Assembly (NCBI RefSeq): GCF_001500065.1
Contig: NZ_LQIN01000001.1
Span: 1-64,000 of the forward strand
DNA: 64,000 nt
Direction: 5' to 3'
Source: Mycobacterium sp. IS-3022
GTDB lineage: Bacteria; Actinomycetota; Actinomycetes; Mycobacteriales; Mycobacteriaceae
Shown: in pieces, positions 58,880 to 64,000 of the stretch
How the letters are laid out: each line of letters begins with the position of its first letter
Position numbering within the stretch: position 1 is the stretch's first letter
The notes under the pieces: model-generated
The model's input: only the letters and a program-made list of their open reading frames with translations
Database searches by the model: none
What the model was told of the DNA's origin: nothing
Program-made: the position numbers and the translations under genes

Positions 58880-59667
58880 CCCTGGCGCGTCTCTTCGAGC
58901 ACTTCCCGAACGTGCCGGGCGGCGTCGTCGCCCTCATACGCACGGACGACATCCTCGATCCCGCCGGTCATCTTGACCGTGCCGTGGTCGATCCACATCG
59001 CGGTGTTGCAGAGCCGGGCCAGGAATTCGTTGGAGTGGCTGGCGAACACCAGAATTCCGGAACGCTCGACGAGCTCGGCCAACCGGGTCTGCGCCTTCTT
59101 CAAGAACTCGGCGTCCACCGCGCCGATACCCTCGTCGAGCAGCAGGATCTCCGGGTCGATGCTCGTCACCACGCCCATCGCCAGACGTACCCGCATACCG
59201 GTGGAATACGTGCGCAACGGCATCGACAGATAATCGCCGAGTTCGGTGAACTCCGCGATCTCGTCGACCTTTGCCAGCATCTGCTTGCGGGTCTGCCCGA
59301 GGAACAACCCGCGGATGATGATGTTCTCGAACCCCGAGATCTCCGGGTCCATCCCGACGCCGAGGTCGAACACCGGCGCCACCCGGCCGGTCACCGTCGC
59401 CACGCCGCGGGTGGGCTCGTAGATGCCCGACAGCAGCCGCAGCAGCGTCGACTTGCCCGCGCCGTTGTGGCCGACGAGGCCCACCCGGTCGCCGAGTTCC
59501 AGCGACATGGTGATGTCCCGCAGGGCCTCGATGACCACGACGTTGGAGTCGTTGCGTCCGATCGCGCCGCCGGCCTTGCCGAGGAACGCCTTCTTCAATG
59601 AGCGCGACTTCGCGTCGAAGATCGGGAACTCCACCCACGCATTGCGTGTCTCGATGTGCGGGACCAC
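58876..59667 (-). CDS. wzt: ABC transporter ATPase Wzt of the galactan exporter
   Basis: This 263-residue ATP-binding protein powers Wzm. Walker A is GHNGAGKST, the signature is STGMRVRLAM (an atypical signature of the Wzt class) and Walker B is ILLLDEG. The N-terminus NAWVEFPIFDAKSRSLKKAF is the same as in M. tuberculosis Rv3781. GTG 59667 is chosen because AGGAG lies seven bases upstream; a TTG at 59670 is the alternative. There is no C-terminal carbohydrate-binding domain, so export is probably not terminated by a chain cap. The stop overlaps glfT1 by four bases. Confidence 0.93.
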   Translation of the reverse strand: MVPHIETRNAWVEFPIFDAKSRSLKKAFLGKAGGAIGRNDSNVVVIEALRDITMSLELGDRVGLVGHNGAGKSTLLRLLSGIYEPTRGVATVTGRVAPVFDLGVGMDPEISGFENIIIRGLFLGQTRKQMLAKVDEIAEFTELGDYLSMPLRTYSTGMRVRLAMGVVTSIDPEILLLDEGIGAVDAEFLKKAQTRLAELVERSGILVFASHSNEFLARLCNTAMWIDHGTVKMTGGIEDVVRAYEGDDAARHVREVLEETRQG

Positions 59668-59688
59668 CAACCGGCTCCTACCCGAAAA

Positions 59689-60192
59689 TCAGAGGTACTG
59701 TCCGGTCCCCGGATGCGACGGGCCACCGCGGACCGCCACGCCGGGGGGCAGCGCGCCCTGTCCGCGCATCTGCTCGAGCTGTTGGCGGGCGGCCATCTGC
59801 TGGGCGAACAGCGCGGTCTGGATCCCGTGGAACAACCCCTCCAGCCAGCCGACCAGTTGCGCCTGCGCAATGCGCAGCTCGGCGTCGGAGGGCACGCCGT
59901 CGTCTGTGAACGGCAGCGTGAGCCGTTCGAGCTCGTCGCGCAGCTCAGGGGCGAGCCCGTCTTCGAGTTCGGTGATGCTGGTGCGGTGGATCTCGCGGAG
60001 CCGGTTGCGGCTGGCCTCGTCGAGCGGGGCGGCGCGGACCTCCTCGAGGAGTTGCTTGATCATGGTGCCGATCCGCATGACCTTCGCCGGTTGCTCGACG
60101 AGGTCGGTCAGCGACTTGCCGTCGCTGTCCTCGTCGGCGTCGGCCTCGCCGGTCCCGCCGCTGATGATCTCGATGTTGTCGTCGTCGGTCAT
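59689..60192 (-). CDS. bpa: Bacterial proteasome activator (Bpa/PafE)
   Basis: This 167-residue protein matches Rv3780, the ATP-independent ring-shaped activator of the 20S proteasome. Features are an acidic, disordered N-terminus, a conserved four-helix core (LTDLVEQPAKVMRIGTMIKQ, QAQLVGWLEGLFHGIQTALF) and a C-terminal GQYL, the motif that docks in the proteasome alpha-ring. It would feed unfolded proteins for degradation. ATG 60192 is chosen (MTDDDNIEI); ATG 60219 in frame would give 176 residues, close to the 178 of M. tuberculosis. It precedes wzt on the same strand by 21 bases. Confidence 0.93.
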   Translation of the reverse strand: MTDDDNIEIISGGTGEADADEDSDGKSLTDLVEQPAKVMRIGTMIKQLLEEVRAAPLDEASRNRLREIHRTSITELEDGLAPELRDELERLTLPFTDDGVPSDAELRIAQAQLVGWLEGLFHGIQTALFAQQMAARQQLEQMRGQGALPPGVAVRGGPSHPGTGQYL

Positions 60193-60401
60193 AACCTCGG
60201 TGTTCCCTCTGGGTTCCATCTAATCCACGTCATTCGTCGGCGCGGGCCCCCCGACCGCGAACCACCTAGCGACACTAGTCCCAGGGTCGCGGCGAGCCCG
60301 CTCACCTCTGGTGTCGAGGCCATTCCGTAGCGCGAGTTGAGCGTTGCTGCGGGGCTGACCAGCAACGACAACGCGATTAGCACACCGGTGGCGAAGCTCA
60401 C
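60189..60401 (-). CDS. Possible 70-residue membrane-anchored ORF upstream of bpa
   Basis: A frame from GTG 60401 encodes [20 protein letters not shown] and a basic C-terminus. The stop overlaps the bpa ATG 60192 by four bases (ATGA), the same arrangement as true gene pairs here. It is the only coding candidate in the 320 bases between bpa and the desulfurase-like gene. No homologue is recognised, no clear ribosome site is seen, and Trp/Arg-rich codons near the end may be chance, so this is uncertain. Confidence 0.3.
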   Translation of the reverse strand: MSFATGVLIALSLLVSPAATLNSRYGMASTPEVSGLAATLGLVSLGGSRSGGPRRRMTWIRWNPEGTPRL

Positions 60402-60406
60402 TGGAC

Positions 60407-60412
60407 TAGTAT
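60407..60412 (+). promoter_or_regulatory. Possible -10 element for the desulfurase-like gene
   Basis: TAGTAT fits TANNNT and lies 100 bases upstream of ATG 60513, giving a leader of about 90 bases if used. The gene also has an AAGGTGG ribosome site near its start. Confidence 0.3.
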
Positions 60413-60512
60413 GGCTGCGCAACAGACCCAGTCCGGCATGGCGGGTCGGGCCGAGCTTCGGCCAGAATCGTGTCGGTTTGTGAAAATCACGGACGCTCGA
60501 AGGTGGACTGGC

Positions 60513-61709
60513 ATGGCATACGACGTCGCCCGGGTGCGCGGTTTGCACCCGTCCCTGGGCGATGGGTGGGTGCGTTTCGACGCCCAGCACGGCATGCTGC
60601 TGCCCGACAGCGTCGGCCGTGCGGTGTCGACGGCCTTCCGCGGTTCGATGCCGACGCCGGTGGGCCCGCACCCGTCGGCGCAGCGTAGCGCCGCCGTGCT
60701 GGAGGCCGCCCGCTCGGCGGTGGCCGACCTGGTCAACGCCGATCCGCGCGGTGTGGTGCTGGGCGCCGACCGCGCGATCCTGCTGACCTCGCTGGCGGAC
60801 GCGTCGTCGTCGCGGGTCGGACTCGGCTATGAAGTGGTTGTCACCCGGCTCGACGACGAGGCCAACATCGCGCCGTGGCTGCGGGCCGCCAATCGCTATG
60901 GGGCGAAGGTGAAGTGGGCCGAGGTTGACATCGAGACCGGCGAACTGCCCAGCTGGCAGTGGGAAAGCCTGGTCACCAGGAACACCCGGTTGGTCGCAAT
61001 CACTTCTGCCTCTTCGACTTTGGGCACGGTGACCGACCTGCGCGCGGTGACGAAGCTGGCGCATGACCAGGGCGCACTGGTCGTCGTCGACCATTCCGCG
61101 GCCGCGCCCTACCAGCTGATCGACATCGACGAGATCGACGCCGACGTGGTGGCGGTCAACGCGTTGGCATGGGGCGGGCCGCCGATCGGCGCGCTGGTGT
61201 TCCGCGACCCGTCCCTCATCGACACGTTCAGCTCGGTTTCGTTGAACCCGTATGCGATCGGGGCTTCGCGGCTGGAGGTCGGCGCGCATCAATTCGGCTT
61301 GCTCGCCGGGGTGGTGGCGAGCATCGAGTACTTGGCTTCGCTGGACGAGAACGCGCACGGCACGCGTCGCGAACGGCTGGGCATCTCGATGCAATCGGCG
61401 AGCCTGTACATGAACCGGTTGTTCGACTACCTGCTGATCTCGCTGCGGTCGCTGTCCACCGTCATGGTCATCGGCCAGCCGGAATCCAGAATTCCGGTGC
61501 TCAGCTTCGCGGTCAGCGATGTGCCCGCCGAACGGGTGGTGCAGCGCCTGGCCGACAACGGGATTCTGGCCATATCGAACGCGAACTCGCGGGTGCTGGA
61601 CGTGATCGGCGTCAATGATGTCGGCGGCGCCGTGACCGTGGGATTGGCGCATTACACCACCACCGCAGAGGTCGACCAGCTGGTTCGCGCGCTCGCCTCG
61701 CTGGGCTGA
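60513..61709 (+). CDS. Cysteine-desulfurase-like PLP-fold protein without the catalytic lysine (Rv3778c type)
   Basis: This 398-residue protein has the class V aminotransferase fold ([25 protein letters not shown]) and equals M. tuberculosis Rv3778c in length. The expected PLP-binding Lys, in the SxHKxxGP-type motif of NifS/SufS proteins, is replaced in [13 protein letters not shown]; by alignment Ala219 stands at that place. The same substitution occurs in the recalled Rv3778c sequence. It may not bind PLP as a Schiff base, so it should not be called a cysteine desulfurase. ATG 60513 has AAGGTGG upstream. It converges with the quinone oxidoreductase gene after seven bases. Confidence 0.85.
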   Translation: MAYDVARVRGLHPSLGDGWVRFDAQHGMLLPDSVGRAVSTAFRGSMPTPVGPHPSAQRSAAVLEAARSAVADLVNADPRGVVLGADRAILLTSLADASSSRVGLGYEVVVTRLDDEANIAPWLRAANRYGAKVKWAEVDIETGELPSWQWESLVTRNTRLVAITSASSTLGTVTDLRAVTKLAHDQGALVVVDHSAAAPYQLIDIDEIDADVVAVNALAWGGPPIGALVFRDPSLIDTFSSVSLNPYAIGASRLEVGAHQFGLLAGVVASIEYLASLDENAHGTRRERLGISMQSASLYMNRLFDYLLISLRSLSTVMVIGQPESRIPVLSFAVSDVPAERVVQRLADNGILAISNANSRVLDVIGVNDVGGAVTVGLAHYTTTAEVDQLVRALASLG

Positions 61710-61716
61710 CCTTCGG

Positions 61717-62691
61717 TTAATCGGCAACGCGCAGAAGGACTTTGCCCGAAACCTCGCCGGACTGCAGAAGTTCGTGTGCCGCGCCGGCCTCCTGAACCGG
61801 GTACTCGGCCCCGATGATCGGCCGCACCTGACCGCTCTCGACCATCGGCCAGACGTTCGCCACCACCTCGGCGACGACCTCGCTCTTGCTGCCGCGTCCG
61901 TCGACCGGGCGGGAGCGCAGCGCGGTGGCGATGACACCGGCGCGCTTGCCGAGCAGCTTGCCGATGTTGAGTTCGGCCTTGACCCCGCCCTGCATCCCAA
62001 TGACCACCACGCGGCCGTCGGGCCCGAGCGCGTCGATGTTGCGGTCGAGGTAGGCCGCCCCCATGATGTCGAGGATCACGTCGGCGCCACCCTCGGCGCC
62101 GATCCGCTCGACGAAGTCCTCGTCGCGGTAGTTGATCGTCACCTCGGCCCCCAATTCGGCGCACAGGTCGAGCTTCTGCGTCGAACCTGCGGTCACCGCC
62201 ACCCGGGCGCCGAGGGCACGGCCCACCTGGATGGCGTGGGTGCCGATGCCGCTGGCGCCGCCGTGGATCAGCACCAACTGCCCGGCAGTCAGGCCCGCCG
62301 TCATCACCAGGTTCGACCAGACCGTGCAAGCCACTTCGGGTAGGCCGGCGGCCTCGTGCAGGCTCACCGACGCGGGCAGCGGCAGCACCTGTCCGGCGGG
62401 CACCGCCACATACTCGGCGTATCCGCCGCCGGCCAGCAGCGCGCAGACCTGTTGTCCGACCGACCATCCGGCGGTGCTGTCGCCGGTCGCGACGACGGTT
62501 CCGGAAACCTCGAGCCCGAGGATGTCACTGGCGCCCGGCGGTGGCGGGTACTTCCCGGCGGCTTGCAGCAGATCGGCCCGGTTGATCCCGGCGCTGGCCA
62601 CCTTGATCAGTAGCTCGTCGCCGGCGGGCTTGATGTCGGGAACTTCCTGCCAGGTCAGTCGGCCTTCGGGCCCGGCCACGATCGCGTGCAT
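61717..62691 (-). CDS. NADPH:quinone oxidoreductase, zinc-independent MDR family (Rv3777 type)
   Basis: This 324-residue enzyme has the N-terminal GroES-like domain and the Rossmann motif IHGGASGIGTHAIQVGRALGA. It lacks the zinc ligands of alcohol dehydrogenase and fits the quinone-oxidoreductase/PIG3 branch. It would reduce quinones or enone-type electrophiles with NADPH. ATG 62691 has TAGCGT seven bases upstream. It is divergent from the MarR gene (77 bases between starts), which may control it. Confidence 0.9.
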   Translation of the reverse strand: MHAIVAGPEGRLTWQEVPDIKPAGDELLIKVASAGINRADLLQAAGKYPPPPGASDILGLEVSGTVVATGDSTAGWSVGQQVCALLAGGGYAEYVAVPAGQVLPLPASVSLHEAAGLPEVACTVWSNLVMTAGLTAGQLVLIHGGASGIGTHAIQVGRALGARVAVTAGSTQKLDLCAELGAEVTINYRDEDFVERIGAEGGADVILDIMGAAYLDRNIDALGPDGRVVVIGMQGGVKAELNIGKLLGKRAGVIATALRSRPVDGRGSKSEVVAEVVANVWPMVESGQVRPIIGAEYPVQEAGAAHELLQSGEVSGKVLLRVAD

Positions 62692-62698
62692 CCAACTA

Positions 62699-62704
62699 AC
62701 GCTA
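62699..62704 (-). promoter_or_regulatory. Leaderless -10 element for the quinone oxidoreductase
   Basis: TAGCGT on the minus strand fits TANNNT and lies seven bases upstream of ATG 62691. Confidence 0.4.
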
Positions 62705-62756
62705 TAGCCTGCGGAAACAGTCTGACAAATCTCCTACCAGCAACGCACGCGCGATT

Positions 62757-62762
62757 TACTAT
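62757..62762 (+). promoter_or_regulatory. Leaderless -10 element for the MarR gene
   Basis: TACTAT fits TANNNT and ends six bases before ATG 62769. Confidence 0.45.
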
Positions 62763-62768
62763 GACCGC

Positions 62769-63281
62769 ATGGAGGGGATTATCGCGGGACGTACCGCGGG
62801 GGACATGCCGGGCCTGGACATCGCTGAGCAACGGTCCTGGCAAAACTTTCTGGACTCGGCGTTGCGGCTTTACGCGACGCTGAACCGCTCGCTCGTGGAC
62901 ACGCACCACCTCACGCTGAACGACGTGCGGTTGCTGGACATGCTGGACAAGTCCGCGACCGGGTCGGCCCGCATGGGGGACCTCGCGGACGGGTTGATGT
63001 CGCTACCGAGCCGGGTCACCCGGCAGATTCGCCGGCTGGAACTGCAGGGACTGGTGCGCCGTGGCGCGAGCCCCGACGACGGCCGTGGCGTACTGGCCAG
63101 CATCACCGAGGACGGCCAGGCCGCGGTGCGACAGGCCATGACCACGTACGGCGAAGGCGTCCGCGCACATTTTCTCGACCGGCTGTCGCGGCCCCAGGTT
63201 GCGGCGATGGGCGAGAACTGCAGGCGGATCAGCGTTGCGCTGAAGAGCGGGACCTCGAACGCCAAGCTCGGCCGCGTCTGA
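62769..63281 (+). CDS. MarR-family transcriptional regulator
   Basis: This 170-residue protein has the winged-helix core of MarR: NDVRLLDMLDKSATGSARMGDLADGLMSLPSRVTRQIRRLELQGLVRRGASPDDGRGV contains the recognition helix and the DxR wing. It would bind as a dimer to an inverted repeat and respond to small aromatic or phenolic effectors. ATG 62769 has TACTAT six bases upstream, so the transcript is probably leaderless. Divergence from the quinone oxidoreductase gene suggests that it represses that gene and itself from the 77-base space. Confidence 0.85.
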   Translation: MEGIIAGRTAGDMPGLDIAEQRSWQNFLDSALRLYATLNRSLVDTHHLTLNDVRLLDMLDKSATGSARMGDLADGLMSLPSRVTRQIRRLELQGLVRRGASPDDGRGVLASITEDGQAAVRQAMTTYGEGVRAHFLDRLSRPQVAAMGENCRRISVALKSGTSNAKLGRV

Positions 63282-63329
63282 GCGGTCTCCCCGTCGCTCC
63301 CGAGCCGGGACCCCCGTACTCTTGTCGGC

Positions 63330-63416
63330 GGTGGCGTGGCAGAGCGGCCTAATGCACTCGCCTTGAAAGCGAGAGACGGCTAACACCGTCCGGGGGTTCA
63401 AATCCCTCCGCCACCG
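63330..63416 (+). tRNA. tRNA-Ser(TGA)
   Basis: The 87-base sequence folds as a class II tRNA. The acceptor stem GGTGGCG pairs with CGCCACC (63409-63415), with G as discriminator. The anticodon arm CTCGC-CTTGAAA-GCGAG gives anticodon TGA, which reads UCN serine codons. A long variable arm (GACGG-CTAACA-CCGTC) and the T-loop TTCAAAT are seen. The CCA end is not encoded. The 3' end overlaps the end of the MocR gene on the other strand by 19 bases. Confidence 0.95.
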
Positions 63417-64000
63417 CTCTTCGCGCATCGCGCCAACGTCTGCACGCCCGAATCGATCTGTGTCTCAGTGAGGTTGGCATAGCCCAGGAGCAGTCCCGGT
63501 GGCGCCGACGCCGGATCGGCGTAGCACGGCGCCAGGGGTTCGACGCGCACGCGTTGAGCCGCGGCCCGACGCACCAACTGCTCGACCGGGAATCCGTCGG
63601 GAAAGTGCACGGTCAGATGCACACCGGCCGCCGCGCCGAGCACCCTCGCCCGCGGCAAGTACCGGCGCAGCGCCCCCAACAGCGCGTTGCGGCGGATCAG
63701 GTAGCGACGACGCATCTGGCGCAGGTGCCGGTCGTATCCGCCCGAGGTGAGAAGTTGCGCGAACGCCAACTGGTCCATCACCGAACTTCCGGTGTCGGCA
63801 AGGCCTTTCGCCATTGTCACGGATTCCACGAGATGCGCGGGAAGCACCATCCAGCCGATGCGAAGGCCCGGCGCCAGCGTCTTGCTGGTCGAGCCGACAT
63901 AGACGACGCGGTCGGGCGCGATGCCCTGCAGCGCGCCGACAGGCGCACGGTCGTAGCGGTACTCGGCGTCGTAGTCGTCCTCGATGACCAGGTGACCGGC
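63398..64000 (-). CDS. MocR/PdxR-type regulator, aminotransferase domain only (cut by the right edge)
   Basis: The frame enters from the right edge and stops at 63398. About 200 residues of the C-terminal aminotransferase domain are visible, including VIEDDYDAEYRYDRAPVGAL and the PLP lysine in GSTSKTLAPGLRIGWMV, matching the regulator at 53901-55322. The N-terminal helix-turn-helix lies outside the window. Its last 19 bases overlap the 3' end of tRNA-Ser on the other strand, so the final residues (SGGGGI) come from tRNA sequence. Confidence 0.85.
   Translation of the reverse strand, partial: AGHLVIEDDYDAEYRYDRAPVGALQGIAPDRVVYVGSTSKTLAPGLRIGWMVLPAHLVESVTMAKGLADTGSSVMDQLAFAQLLTSGGYDRHLRQMRRRYLIRRNALLGALRRYLPRARVLGAAAGVHLTVHFPDGFPVEQLVRRAAAQRVRVEPLAPCYADPASAPPGLLLGYANLTETQIDSGVQTLARCAKSGGGGI

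Overview
This window is high-GC actinobacterial DNA from a mycobacterium, most likely a rapid-growing, environmental Mycolicibacterium-type species. It carries the mycolyl-arabinogalactan cell-wall locus that in Mycobacterium tuberculosis runs from about Rv3777 to Rv3840, with the same order over most of its length. No rRNA, insertion sequence, prophage or CRISPR array was seen. One tRNA-Ser is present near the right end. Gene equivalences to M. tuberculosis are from recall of protein sequences and gene order, not from a search.

Layout. 1-3.6 kb: the start of a proline-rich protein running off the left edge, a CPBP membrane protease homologue, a DUF2470 gene under an IdeR iron box, prephenate dehydratase (pheA) and a histidine phosphatase, then a small Cys-rich protein. 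3.7-11.9 kb: a zincin-like protein and a proline-rich septum-formation protein, serS, a three-gene unit (kinase-like, metallo-beta-lactamase/Rieske fusion, small protein), two PlsC acyltransferases and a HAD phosphatase. 11.9-14.6 kb: a peptidoglycan amidase with LGFP repeats and the repeat-rich Erp. 14.8-34.4 kb, all on the plus strand: glf, glfT2, PAP2 phosphatase, ubiA, aftB, fbpA, fbpD, a DUF732 lipoprotein, the Rv3802c-type lipase, fadD32, pks13 and accD4. 34.4-36.6 kb: an ionotropic-glutamate-receptor-like protein and a metallo-beta-lactamase hydrolase. 36.7-50.6 kb, minus strand: dprE1-dprE2-aftA-embC-embA-embB. 50.7-53.4 kb, plus strand: an alpha/beta hydrolase, a lipoprotein and a WXG100-like protein joined by 4-base overlaps. 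53.5-64 kb: gtrA, a MocR regulator with a divergent carboxymuconolactone decarboxylase, a kinase-like protein, a zinc-ribbon protein, wzm-glfT1-wzt, the proteasome activator bpa, a cysteine-desulfurase-like protein, a quinone oxidoreductase, a MarR regulator, tRNA-Ser and a second MocR regulator cut by the right edge.

How it works together. UbiA, the PAP2 phosphatase and DprE1/DprE2 make decaprenyl-phospho-arabinose. Glf, GlfT1 and GlfT2 build the galactan, which Wzm/Wzt probably export. AftA primes arabinan, EmbA/EmbB extend it, AftB caps it, and EmbC serves lipoarabinomannan. FadD32, AccD4 and Pks13 make the mycolic acids that FbpA transfers to arabinan.

Most notable. DprE1 has Ala392 where M. 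tuberculosis has the benzothiazinone-target Cys387. A eukaryote-like ionotropic glutamate receptor homologue lies between accD4 and embB. A three-gene cassette whose last product carries a type VII YxxxD signal separates gtrA from dprE1. Many genes have a TANNNT element 6-8 bases before the start codon, the signature of leaderless transcripts.
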